Position numbers and translations under genes: made by a program. 64,000 nt of DNA, from NCBI RefSeq assembly GCF_024281235.1, contig NZ_JAHWXY010000001.1:558001-622000 (forward strand), read 5' to 3'. The notes below the pieces were generated by a model that was not told the DNA's origin, did no database searches, and worked only from the letters and a program-made list of their open reading frames with translations. The number at the start of each line of letters is the position of its first letter. Position 1 is the first letter of the stretch. Below, one piece after another: positions 21,945-30,042 of this stretch. This DNA comes from Shinella daejeonensis (GTDB lineage: Bacteria; Pseudomonadota; Alphaproteobacteria; Rhizobiales; Rhizobiaceae).

Positions 21945-22346
21945 ATGCCGGCAAAAGAGACGATTCGTGCCTATTATGACGCTTTCAACAGGCAGGATAT
22001 GGAGGCCTTCTTCAACCTGCTGCACGAAGACGTCGTGCACGACATCAACCAGGGGAGCCGACAGGTCGGCAAGGCGGTTTTCCGCGATTTCATGGTGCAC
22101 ATGAACCGCTGCTATCGGGAAACGCTCACGGATATGGCGATCATGTCGAATGACGACGGCACACGCGGAGCGGCCGAATTCGTCGTGAACGGCCAGTATC
22201 TCGCCACCGACGAGGGGCTGCCGGACGCCAGCGGCCAGACCTATGTGTTGCCGGCCGGAGCCTTCTTCGAGATCCGCGACGGCAAGGTCGCGCGCATCAG
22301 CAACTATTACAATCTCAACGACTGGGTCGCTCAGGTCGGCGCCTGA
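21945..22346 (+). CDS. SnoaL/NTF2-like (ketosteroid isomerase-like) protein
   Basis: A 133-aa single-domain protein with the NTF2-like cone fold pattern: KETIRAYYDAFNRQDMEAFFNLLHEDVVHDINQG at the start and GAFFEIRDGKVARISNYYNLNDWVAQVG at the end. Such proteins are small isomerases, hydrolases or binding proteins; no function can be assigned. The ATG at 21945 is preferred because GAGGGA lies 4-9 nt upstream; an ATG at 21933 is also open. Its end overlaps the convergent serine hydrolase gene by 16 nt. Confidence 0.8.
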   Translation: MPAKETIRAYYDAFNRQDMEAFFNLLHEDVVHDINQGSRQVGKAVFRDFMVHMNRCYRETLTDMAIMSNDDGTRGAAEFVVNGQYLATDEGLPDASGQTYVLPAGAFFEIRDGKVARISNYYNLNDWVAQVGA

Positions 22347-23722
22347 TCGGCATCCAGCACGTCGAGGATGCGGCGGACGAGCGGCTGCGGCAGATAGCCG
22401 AGCCGCGACGGCGTCAGGCCGAGCCGGATCACGGCCAGTCCGCGCGAGGGAATGATGGCGGCCGACTGGCCGTCATGTCCCAGCATCCAGAACGTGTCCG
22501 GCGGCAGGCCGTGGGCGGCGTCGCTTTTCGCCCCCGGCCCCTTCAGCCAGGTCTGCATGCGGCTGTAGACGCCGTCCGAACTCGCATTCGGCATCGCCAT
22601 CGCCGCGACGAACCCGACGGGCAGCAGCCGTTCCCCCTTCCAGACGCCATCCTCAAGCAGGAAGAGCGCGAAACGCGCCCAGTCCCTTGCCGTGGCGTAC
22701 ATATAGGACGAGCCGACGAAGATCCCGGTCTCGTCGGTTTCCATGACGGCGCTTGCCATGCCGAGCGGCCCGAACAGCGCCCTGGCCGGAAAGGACAAGG
22801 CCGAAACCCGCCCGCCGACCGCGCCCATCCACAGCCGCGAGATGAGAACGGCCGCGCCGCTCGAATAGTTGAAGCGTTCGCCGGGGCTCGCCGCCAGCGG
22901 CCGGGCAAGCGCAAAACGGCTCATGTCGGGCTCGAGGAACAGCATCCGCGTGACATCGGTGACGCTGCCGTATTGCTCGTTGAAGGCAAGCCCGCTTTCC
23001 ATGGCCAGCAATTGCGTGAGCGTGATGCGGCCGCGCCCGTCGTGCTGCCATTCCGGAAACAGGCCTGAAAGTCCCGCCGGCAGCAATCGCAGCGCCAGCG
23101 CCCGGCCGACCAGCGCCGCATTGACCGTCTTGGTCATCGACCACCCGAGAAGCGGCGTCTGCGCATCGAAAGCCAGCCCGTAGGTCTCGCCGACGATCCG
23201 CCCCTGATGCACCACCACGGCGGCACGCAGCCCCGGACCGGCAAGCTCCGGATCCTCGAGGAGCGCCACGATACGCGCATCGGCGGCGACAGCCTCGCCG
23301 TCGGGCCAGCCGATCGCCGGATCGCCGGCGGCGATCGCCGGCAGGCGAATATCGGAAACGGCCTGGCGGGCCGCGTCGAAGTCGCCATCCGGCACGCTCC
23401 CGCAACCGAAGCTTCCGTGCCAGGCGGCATAACCCGGCGCAAACAGCCCGAGGAAATGCACGGTGACGGTTCTGGCGACCGGGTCGACGTCCTGCCGCAT
23501 CAGCCTCAACAGCGGGTGGCCGGGCGCCTGCACGTCCCTGGCAAGCACCGCCTGCGGATCGCGTCCGGAGACGAAGACGCTGGAGCAGACGGTTTTCGCC
23601 GCATAGCCCGAACCGACGAGCAGCAGCGCCGGGGGAGAAACGATGAGCCAGCTCGCTCCCACCGCGAGCAACAGCAGGAGGGCGAGGACCGCCCAACCGG
23701 CCAGCCGATAGATTCGTCGCAT
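22331..23722 (-). CDS. Class C beta-lactamase-like serine hydrolase, membrane-anchored
   Basis: A 463-aa protein with an N-terminal membrane anchor (about residues 8-36) and a penicillin-binding/beta-lactamase fold. The nucleophile motif SxxK is SMTK at about residue 194. The second motif YxN is replaced by YSS (NYSSGAA, about 285), and the HxG-type third motif appears as GHDGQS (about 420). Proteins of this type are mostly esterases or D-aminopeptidases rather than resistance enzymes. The substrate is unknown. Its 3' end overlaps the convergent SnoaL-like gene. Confidence 0.82.
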   Translation of the reverse strand: MRRIYRLAGWAVLALLLLLAVGASWLIVSPPALLLVGSGYAAKTVCSSVFVSGRDPQAVLARDVQAPGHPLLRLMRQDVDPVARTVTVHFLGLFAPGYAAWHGSFGCGSVPDGDFDAARQAVSDIRLPAIAAGDPAIGWPDGEAVAADARIVALLEDPELAGPGLRAAVVVHQGRIVGETYGLAFDAQTPLLGWSMTKTVNAALVGRALALRLLPAGLSGLFPEWQHDGRGRITLTQLLAMESGLAFNEQYGSVTDVTRMLFLEPDMSRFALARPLAASPGERFNYSSGAAVLISRLWMGAVGGRVSALSFPARALFGPLGMASAVMETDETGIFVGSSYMYATARDWARFALFLLEDGVWKGERLLPVGFVAAMAMPNASSDGVYSRMQTWLKGPGAKSDAAHGLPPDTFWMLGHDGQSAAIIPSRGLAVIRLGLTPSRLGYLPQPLVRRILDVLDADQAPT

Positions 23723-23790
23723 CGCGGCGTCTCCTTTTCAGCCGGCAGACAATCAGGAAACGTCCGCCATGGAAAGCCTTTTGCCCACGA

Positions 23791-25347
23791 TCATGCCGAG
23801 CGCCGCTCCGGCGGACGGGAAAGAAACCCGGTCACGGCCTCGGCGGCGACCGGAGGCGAAACGAGGCTTCCCTGCAATGCCGACGCGCCGCAGTCACGAA
23901 TGAAGGCAAGCTGGTCCGGCGTCTCTATTCCCTGCGCCACTGTCGGAAGGCCAAGGGCCTTGCCCATCCTGACGATGACGCCGATCAGTTCCGCCGCCTC
24001 CCCGCTTTCCGCCGCGGCGGCCACCAGCGCCTGCCCGATCTTCAGCTGGTCGACGGGAAGCGAACGCAAGGCGTTGATGGCGGAAGGCCCGACCCCGAAA
24101 TCGTCCAGCGCGATGCAGATGCCGCGCCGACGCAACACCTCCAGCCGCTCGCAGACCGCCTCCCTGTCCTCCGCGAAAGCCTGCTCCCGGACCTCCAGCG
24201 TCAGCCGGCCGGGCGCAAGGCCGGCGTCTTCCAGGCTGGTCAGGACGTGATCGGAAAAGCCGTCTGCAAGAATCTGCGTGGCGCTGATATTGACGGCGAC
24301 ACCGGTCGGCCCGGGCCATCGGGCCGCTTCGCGACAGGCCTCGCGAATCACCTGCCTGCCGAGGGGAATGGCTAGGCCGGTGCGCTGCGCGACGGGCAGG
24401 AAAAGATCCGGCGGCAGAACGCCGCGCGTCGGATGCGCCCAGCGCAGAAGCGCCTCGAAGCCGCGGACCGAACCGCTCTCGGTCCCGACGATTGGCTGGT
24501 AGAGCAGGAAGAACGCGTCGTCGCGAAGGGCCTGTTCCAGATCCCGCTCGATTTCCAGCCGGCCCGACAGTTCGGCGGCAAGCTCCGTATCGAAAAGCCG
24601 GAAACTGTTGCCGGACCGTTCCTTCGCCCGGTAGAGCGCCAGATCGGCGCGCTTCAGGAGATCGGCGACACGGCGGTCCGAAGGCGCAAGGAAGGTCGCC
24701 CCGATGCTGCATCCGCTCGCCACGCGGTTGCCGCCCAACTCGAAAGGATCGCCGAACAGGGCGCAAACCCGCCGGCAAAGATCGGCAACCCTGGTCTGGG
24801 ACGGAAAACCCGGAACGATCAGCACGAACTCGTCGCCGCCGAACCGGTAGACCCGCGCATCGTCAGCGAAATTGCGCTGCAACCGCCGGGCGATCGCCGC
24901 CAGCAGCGCATCGCCGGCATCGTGGCCGAGACTGTCGTTCACATGTTTGAAACGGTCGAGATCGAGAAGCAGCAGCGCCGGCCGTTCGTCTCCCGCCACC
25001 GCAACGCTCTCCACGTCCAGCTCCAGCCGCAACCGGTTCCACAGTCCGGTCAGGCGGTCGTGCCAGGCCTGATGCCGCAACCGGTCCTCGATCCGCCGCT
25101 GCCGCACAAGCTCCGCAAGAAGCCGCGCCCGCGACCGCCCGATCCCATAGAACCCCAGACCGAAGAGAACCGGCGTCAGCCCGAGGAGGACGGCCACCGG
25201 CAGGGAAAGCCCGGACAGCCGCTCTCCGGCGGGAACGCCGGCCACCGCCTCGACAGCGAAGTATGCAGCAGGAAGGATTGTCCCGAAGACGACGCCGGCA
25301 AGCGCATAGCGCCGGGCGACCTTGGGCGAAGAAGCTATCGACATCAT
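23791..25347 (-). CDS. GGDEF-EAL protein: likely diguanylate cyclase with degenerate EAL domain
   Basis: About 518 aa from the ATG at 25347; ATGs at 25344 and 25371 are alternatives. Two membrane helices (about residues 10-30 and 42-65) are followed by a GGDEF domain (about 85-250) with an intact FGGDEF at about 168 and no RxxD inhibitory site. The EAL domain (about 265-515) keeps EALLRW, NIS and DDFG. However, the Glu of the AEGxE motif is Gln (AQGIE, about residue 472), 36 residues after the conserved Lys, exactly where RocR has its general base. KID is KIG and TE is RE. It probably makes c-di-GMP and no longer degrades it. Confidence 0.88.
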   Translation of the reverse strand: MMSIASSPKVARRYALAGVVFGTILPAAYFAVEAVAGVPAGERLSGLSLPVAVLLGLTPVLFGLGFYGIGRSRARLLAELVRQRRIEDRLRHQAWHDRLTGLWNRLRLELDVESVAVAGDERPALLLLDLDRFKHVNDSLGHDAGDALLAAIARRLQRNFADDARVYRFGGDEFVLIVPGFPSQTRVADLCRRVCALFGDPFELGGNRVASGCSIGATFLAPSDRRVADLLKRADLALYRAKERSGNSFRLFDTELAAELSGRLEIERDLEQALRDDAFFLLYQPIVGTESGSVRGFEALLRWAHPTRGVLPPDLFLPVAQRTGLAIPLGRQVIREACREAARWPGPTGVAVNISATQILADGFSDHVLTSLEDAGLAPGRLTLEVREQAFAEDREAVCERLEVLRRRGICIALDDFGVGPSAINALRSLPVDQLKIGQALVAAAAESGEAAELIGVIVRMGKALGLPTVAQGIETPDQLAFIRDCGASALQGSLVSPPVAAEAVTGFLSRPPERRSA

Positions 25348-25486
25348 GTAACCCCGGACCGTTGTGATCATGACAACCTGGGGGCGGCGCGGAAAGCCGC
25401 CGGGACCGTTTCTAACGGGCAAATGATGATGGAGTCTTAACAGAGACTTTCCATTCGCCCCCTTAAATTTGCGGAGTGTCAAGGCC

Positions 25487-25516
25487 GCCTCCCTTCCTGC
25501 CGGCAGGAAGGGAGGC
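25487..25516. repeat. Perfect 30-bp palindrome between divergent genes
   Basis: GCCTCCCTTCCTGCC (25487-25501) is followed directly by its exact reverse complement (25502-25516), giving a loopless 15+15 palindrome. It lies between the divergent GGDEF-EAL and GH25 genes, 95 nt upstream of the lysozyme start. It could be a protein site, a bidirectional hairpin or a remnant of an intergenic repeat. No second copy was noticed in the window. Confidence 0.85.
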
Positions 25517-25610
25517 CCCCGCGAAGAACGTTTCGCGGCGCGGTCATCCCCCTTTACCGGCCCGGCCATTCGGGGCAGGATCGGGAAACACCTTGGAAAA
25601 CGGGATTTTC

Positions 25611-26387
25611 ATGCGTCGGTTGCTTCTGGCCCTCCTTCCCTGCGCATTGCTGGCCGCAGCCTGCTCCACCACGGATTACGACGTCCTTTCCACGGTTTCG
25701 CCGTCGCGTTTCGATGACAGGGATCCCCACGACTTCGGCACCCGCTCGCCGCATGGCCATCCGGTCCACGGTATCGACGTCTCGAAATGGAACGGCGACA
25801 TCGACTGGCCGAAAGTGCGGCAATCCGGCGTCGCCTTCGCTTTTCTCAAGGCGACGGAGGGGTCCGACCGCGTCGACAGCCGGTTTTCGCAGTATTGGCG
25901 CGGCGCGAAGGCTGCCGGCCTGCCCCATGCGCCCTATCATTTCTATTATTTCTGCTCGACCGCCGACGCCCAGGCCGACTGGTTCATCGCCAATGTGCCG
26001 AAGGAGGCGGTACGCATGCCGCCGGTGCTGGATGCGGAATGGAACCCCGCCTCGCCGACGTGCAGGATACGCCCGGCCGCCGAAGACGTCCGGGCCGCGC
26101 TCGCGCGCTTCCTCGAACGGCTGGAGAAGCATTATGGCAAGCGGCCGATCATCTACACAACCGTGGATTTCCACCGCGACAATCTCGTCGGCCATTTCGA
26201 AACGCATCCCTTCTGGCTGCGATCGGTCGCCAATCATCCCGGGGCGATCTATCCCGCGCGCCGCTGGGCCTTCTGGCAATATACCTCCACCGGCGTCGTG
26301 CCGGGCATCGCCGGCGACACGGACATCAATGTTTTCGCCGGCTCGGCCAGCCGCTGGAAACAGTGGTTGGCAGAGGTTTCGCGATGA
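25611..26387 (+). CDS. GH25 family lysozyme (muramidase) lipoprotein
   Basis: Muramidase-type glycosidase. The ATG at 25611 gives 258 aa with a lipoprotein signal (MRRLLLALLPCALLAAAC, acylated Cys near 18). The GH25 barrel starts at VHGIDVSKWNGDIDWPKV (about residues 53-70); the acidic pair is in VLDAEWNP (about 142-148). RRWAFWQYTSTG and DINVFAG close the domain, which is standard for GH25. A second, longer GH25 lipoprotein is encoded at 60420-61427. Its stop overlaps the start of a 20-codon ORF. Confidence 0.92.
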   Translation: MRRLLLALLPCALLAAACSTTDYDVLSTVSPSRFDDRDPHDFGTRSPHGHPVHGIDVSKWNGDIDWPKVRQSGVAFAFLKATEGSDRVDSRFSQYWRGAKAAGLPHAPYHFYYFCSTADAQADWFIANVPKEAVRMPPVLDAEWNPASPTCRIRPAAEDVRAALARFLERLEKHYGKRPIIYTTVDFHRDNLVGHFETHPFWLRSVANHPGAIYPARRWAFWQYTSTGVVPGIAGDTDINVFAGSASRWKQWLAEVSR

Positions 26388-26446
26388 TTTTCGCACAAGC
26401 CGCCGCGACCGTCCTCTTTCTTCTTGCTTCCGTCACATTCATCTGA
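26384..26446 (+). CDS. Possible 20-aa hydrophobic small protein
   Basis: The ATG overlaps the lysozyme stop (ATGA) and opens a 20-codon frame reading MIFAQAAATVLFLLASVTFI, almost wholly hydrophobic and long enough for one membrane helix. AGAGG lies 7 nt upstream as a possible ribosome binding site. Its C-terminus resembles that of the 25-aa ORF at 28942 (A-S/T-V/M-x-F-I-stop). It lies between two wall-hydrolase genes. Translation is not proven. Confidence 0.42.
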   Translation: MIFAQAAATVLFLLASVTFI

Positions 26447-26483
26447 GACAGGCGGGCGAGCAACGGAACAAGGAGCCACCCCC

Positions 26484-27692
26484 ATGCGCGCCATCATGCG
26501 GACGACGATCGCTGCAACCTTGACGGCATTTCTTCTCGCCGGCGGCGCCCATGCCCAGGCATCCTCGCAGGCGCCGTCGGCCTGCGGCGGCGATCTTGCG
26601 ACCTTCCTCGAGGGGGTGAAGGCCGAAGCGATCGCACGCGGCGTCGCGCCGGAGGTGGCGGACCGCGCGCTGGCCGGCGCGCGCATCGACGAGAAAGTGC
26701 TGTCGCGCGACCGCGCGCAGGGCGTGTTCCGCCAGACCTTTCTCGAATTCTCGCAGCGCACGGTCAGCCAGTCCCGCCTCGATATCGGCCGCAGGAAGCT
26801 GAAGGAACTATCTTCCGTCTTCGCCCGCGCCGAGCAGGACTATGGCGTGCCGGGGCCGATCATCGCCGCCTTCTGGGCGATGGAGACAGATTTCGGCGTG
26901 GTCCAGGGTGACTTCAACACGCGCAACGCGCTGGTGACCCTCGCCCATGACTGCCGCCGTCCCGAACTCTTCCGCCCGCAGCTTCTCGCGGCCATCGAGA
27001 TGGTCGGCCACGGCGACCTCGATCCTGCCGGCACCACCGGCGCCTGGGCCGGCGAGATCGGCCAGGTGCAGATGCTGCCGCGGGACATCATCGCCTTCGG
27101 CGTGGACGGCGACGGCGACGGTCACGTCAACGTCAAGCAGAGCGCGCCGGATGCCATCCTGACGGCCGCGAAATTCATCCAGAACCTCGGCTTCAGGCCG
27201 GGGCAGCCGTGGATTCAGGAGGTCACCCTGCCAGAGAGCCTGCCCTGGGAGCGTACTGGCCTGCAATCCGGCATGACGGCGGCGGACTGGTTTGCCGCCG
27301 GTGTCGTCCCGCGCGACGGGGAGACCGCCTTCGGCCAGCTCGAAGCCTCGCTGGTGCTGCCGCAGGGCCGAAAGGGACCGGCTTTCCTGACCTATCCCAA
27401 TTTCGATATCTATCTCGCCTGGAACCAGTCCTTCATCTACACCACGTCGGCCGCCTATTTCGCGACCCGGCTTGCCGGCGCGCCGCCCTATGCCCGCACC
27501 ACCCCGGAGGAAGGCCTTTCGGACGAAAGCATGAAGCAGCTCCAGACCAGATTGCAGGCGCTCGGCCATGACGTCGGCAAGATCGACGGCATCCTCGGTT
27601 CCGGCACGCGCACGGCGATCCAGAAGGAACAACTCCGCCTCGGCATGCCGGCCGACGGCTGGGCGACGCGGGCGCTTCTCGACGCGCTCTGA
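26484..27692 (+). CDS. MltB-type lytic murein transglycosylase with PG-binding domain
   Basis: Cleaves peptidoglycan glycan strands in the periplasm. The ATG at 26484 follows AAGGAG (26470-26475) and gives 402 aa with a Sec signal (about residues 1-26, ending AHA). The MltB domain spans about 35-325 with the catalytic Glu in FWAMETDFGV (about residue 135) and GEIGQVQMLPRDIIAFGVDGDGDG near 190-210. A C-terminal PG_binding_1 domain (about 340-400, LQTRLQALGHDVGKIDGILGSGTR) follows. MltB proteins of this 400-aa soluble type are common in rhizobia. Confidence 0.93.
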   Translation: MRAIMRTTIAATLTAFLLAGGAHAQASSQAPSACGGDLATFLEGVKAEAIARGVAPEVADRALAGARIDEKVLSRDRAQGVFRQTFLEFSQRTVSQSRLDIGRRKLKELSSVFARAEQDYGVPGPIIAAFWAMETDFGVVQGDFNTRNALVTLAHDCRRPELFRPQLLAAIEMVGHGDLDPAGTTGAWAGEIGQVQMLPRDIIAFGVDGDGDGHVNVKQSAPDAILTAAKFIQNLGFRPGQPWIQEVTLPESLPWERTGLQSGMTAADWFAAGVVPRDGETAFGQLEASLVLPQGRKGPAFLTYPNFDIYLAWNQSFIYTTSAAYFATRLAGAPPYARTTPEEGLSDESMKQLQTRLQALGHDVGKIDGILGSGTRTAIQKEQLRLGMPADGWATRALLDAL

Positions 27693-27769
27693 GCGTTTCC
27701 GCAAATCGGGTGGCCGCCGGCGCACCGGGTGCTATACCGGGGCGTCCAGGATAATCCGGGGGGTCCTCC

Positions 27770-28726
27770 GTGGCCGAAGCGACCGCAGCGCTGCGCATGA
27801 ATGCCCGAACCTGGAGCCTGCTCGCCCTTCTCGGCATGATCTGGGGCGGCTCCTTCTTCTTCGCCCGGGTGGCGGTCGTCCATGTGCCGCCGGCCACGCT
27901 GGTCCTCTTACGCGTCGCCATCGCCGCCCTCGCCCTGCATGTCTATGTGGCGGGGCGCTTCGACCTCTATTCGACGCTATGGGCGCGCCGGCGCGAATTT
28001 CTGGTTCTCGGCCTTATCAACAATGCCGTGCCGCATATGCTGATCTTCCTCGGCCAGACGGAGATCGGCGCGGGCCTTGCCTCCATCCTCAACGCCACGA
28101 CGCCGATCTTCACCGTGCTTATCGCCAACCGGCTGACGGAGGACGAAAAGCTTTCCACGCGGAAGCTCGCCGGCTGTCTGGTCGGCCTTGCGGGAACCGC
28201 GGTGCTGATCGGCCCGAGCGCGCTTGCCCCTTTGGCCGGGGGTGACGGACCGCCGCTCTGGGCCGTCATCCTGCCCGTGCTCGCCGCCGCCTCCTACGGC
28301 GCCGCCGCCACCTATGGCAAACGGTTCCGCACCGTCGCGCCTCCCGTCACCGCCGCCGGGCAGCTCACCGCGTCCACCCTGCTGATGCTGCCCGTCGCCT
28401 GCATGATCGACACGCCCTGGCTGCTGCCCGCGCCCCCGCTTCCGGCCGTCCTGGCCGTTCTGGCGCTCGCGCTGCTGTCGACCGCTTACGGATATATCCT
28501 CTTCTTCCGCATCATGGCGGAAGCGGGCGCCACCAATACGTCGCTGGTGACGCTGCTGGTTCCCCCGAGCGCGATCCTCGCCGGCATGGTCTTCCTCGGC
28601 GAGAAGCTGACCACGCTCGGGATCGCCGGCATGGCGCTGGTGCTTGCCGGACTGGTCGTTCTCGATGGCCGTCTGCCGCTTTTCCGCCGCCGGCCGTCCC
28701 GCGCGCGCCGAGGAGAAAAGGCGTGA
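27770..28726 (+). CDS. EamA-family (DMT) transporter
   Basis: A 318-aa inner-membrane protein with ten predicted hydrophobic segments arranged as two EamA repeats, the first starting LLALLGMIWGGSFFFARVAV (about residue 18) and the second AVILPVLAAASYGAAATYGKRF (about 165). The C-terminal repeat ends with the typical VFLGEKLTTLGIAGMALVLAGLVVLDG. The start is GTG at 27770 with a G-rich stretch upstream; an ATG at 27797 is the alternative. The substrate is unknown. Confidence 0.87.
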   Translation: MAEATAALRMNARTWSLLALLGMIWGGSFFFARVAVVHVPPATLVLLRVAIAALALHVYVAGRFDLYSTLWARRREFLVLGLINNAVPHMLIFLGQTEIGAGLASILNATTPIFTVLIANRLTEDEKLSTRKLAGCLVGLAGTAVLIGPSALAPLAGGDGPPLWAVILPVLAAASYGAAATYGKRFRTVAPPVTAAGQLTASTLLMLPVACMIDTPWLLPAPPLPAVLAVLALALLSTAYGYILFFRIMAEAGATNTSLVTLLVPPSAILAGMVFLGEKLTTLGIAGMALVLAGLVVLDGRLPLFRRRPSRARRGEKA

Positions 28727-28941
28727 TTCGCGCCACAATGGTAAATGCGCCCTGCCGCCATCCCCTAATCCGGTAAGAATTATGAATTTTTTCTGGCAAA
28801 GAAAAAGAACGGAGAATTCAATCCGTTAAGCTTGGATGAGACGGGATTTCCACCCCGCCATGCTGCGCCGCGTCAAAAAAACGTCTTTTCAAGGGCGTTC
28901 CTTCGATCGTAATATTAACGTTGCAACACAAGGAGGCAGCC
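28727..28941 (+). other. Leader region upstream of the 25-aa ORF
   Basis: This AT-richer stretch holds no larger gene. AACGGA (28808-28813) and TCCGTT (28822-28827) form a small inverted repeat that may end the EamA transcript. TAATAT near 28910 could be the -10 of a plus-strand promoter, with TTTTCA about 18 nt upstream as a poor -35. The region ends in AAGGAGG, a perfect ribosome binding site for the ORF at 28942. Confidence 0.45.
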
Positions 28942-29019
28942 ATGGGACTCACACATTCCTTGAATGTTCTGATGATCGGCGCAGCATTCCTCTTCGTCGC
29001 AACGATGATCTTCATCTAG
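28942..29019 (+). CDS. 25-aa hydrophobic small protein
   Basis: A 25-codon frame reading MGLTHSLNVLMIGAAFLFVA followed by TMIFI. After a short polar start it is one hydrophobic helix, so a single-pass membrane microprotein is likely. AAGGAGG lies 5 nt before the ATG, a perfect Shine-Dalgarno, and a rho-independent terminator follows about 65 nt after the stop, so the ORF has its own transcription unit signals. Tiny hydrophobic proteins are known from rhizobial small-proteome work, but I do not identify a named one. Confidence 0.62.
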   Translation: MGLTHSLNVLMIGAAFLFVATMIFI

Positions 29020-29084
29020 GACGATAGACAGTCCGGTAATCAGGACAAAAGAGGGAAAAACCCCCTTCGTGACAATTTGCGCAG

Positions 29085-29117
29085 ATGCATGGCCCGGAAT
29101 TCCTGGCCATGCATTTT
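29085..29117 (+). terminator. Rho-independent terminator after small ORF
   Basis: ATGCATGGCC (29085-29094) and GGCCATGCAT (29105-29114) form a perfect 10-bp stem with a 10-nt loop, followed by TTTT. It ends the plus-strand unit that carries the 25-aa ORF and lies just before the end of the opposing metF gene. Confidence 0.75.
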
Positions 29118-29138
29118 CCGTATGGAGCCCTGAAAACG

Positions 29139-30041
29139 TCAGGCCGCCGCGCCGGCCGCGCAAGCCGGACGCCGGGCGAAACCCACCCGGTCGCAGACCG
29201 CCGAAACCAGCTTGGCGCGGTTCATCGTATAGAAATGGAATTCCCCGATCCCGAGGGCCATCAGGTCCTCCACCTGCCGGGCGGCAAGGTCGGCGGCGAT
29301 GGCCGCACGCTGGTGCGGATCCTCGTCATGAGGCCCGAGCCGCTCGACAAGCCATGCCGGCACGCTCGTTCCGCACAGGCCGGCGAACTTCCGCACCTGC
29401 GCCAGATTGTGGATCGGCAGGATGCCGGGCACGATCGGGATTCCGATGCCGGCGGCGCGGACCCGTTCCAGATAACGCTCGAAGGCGTCGTTATCGAAGA
29501 AGAACTGCGTCAGCGCGCGGTCGGCGCCCGCGTCCGCCTTGCGTTTCAACATGTCGATATCCGCTGCCACGTCCAGGCTTTGCGGATGCTTTTCCGGATA
29601 GGCCGAGACGGAAATCTCGAAGTCCGCGATGGCGCGCAGGCCGGCGACCAGTTCCGCCGCATTGGCGTAGCCGCCCGGATGCGGACGATAGGGCGTGCCG
29701 ACGCCGCCGGGCGGATCCCCGCGCAGCGCCACGAAATGACGAACGCCCGCCGCCTGGAAATCGGCGACCACGGCATTCACCTCCTCGCGCGTCGCACCGA
29801 CGCAGGTGAGATGCGAGGCGGCCGGCAGACCCATGGAGAGCAACCGGCGCACCGTGGCGAGCGTCGGCGCCTTGGTGGAGCCTCCCGCACCATAGGTCAC
29901 GGACATGAAGCCGGGCCCATAAGCCGAAAGCGCGGCCGCCGTTTCCCACAGTTGGCCTTCCGCTTCAGGGGTCTTGGGCGGAAAGAACTCGAAGGACAGG
30001 CGGATATCCCTGCCGGTCGGGCTGATGGTCGCCGGGTTCAT
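29139..30041 (-). CDS. metF: Methylenetetrahydrofolate reductase MetF
   Basis: Reduces 5,10-methylene-THF to 5-methyl-THF for methionine synthesis using FAD. The ATG at 30041, with AAGGAG five bases before it, gives 300 aa. Family motifs: LSFEFFPPKTPEAEGQLW (about residues 15-32, catalytic Glu), VTYGAGGSTK near 48, FVALRGDPP near 103, ALTQFFFDNDAFERYL near 180 and GIPIVPGILPIHN near 205. It begins one base after the stop of the samR-like gene, so the two form an operon. Confidence 0.96.
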   Translation of the reverse strand: MNPATISPTGRDIRLSFEFFPPKTPEAEGQLWETAAALSAYGPGFMSVTYGAGGSTKAPTLATVRRLLSMGLPAASHLTCVGATREEVNAVVADFQAAGVRHFVALRGDPPGGVGTPYRPHPGGYANAAELVAGLRAIADFEISVSAYPEKHPQSLDVAADIDMLKRKADAGADRALTQFFFDNDAFERYLERVRAAGIGIPIVPGILPIHNLAQVRKFAGLCGTSVPAWLVERLGPHDEDPHQRAAIAADLAARQVEDLMALGIGEFHFYTMNRAKLVSAVCDRVGFARRPACAAGAAA

Positions 30042-30042
30042 G

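Noticed and set aside
25611-26387. Prophage remnant because of a lysozyme gene
   Set aside because: No holin, integrase, capsid or tail genes are near, the protein has its own lipobox, and base composition does not change.
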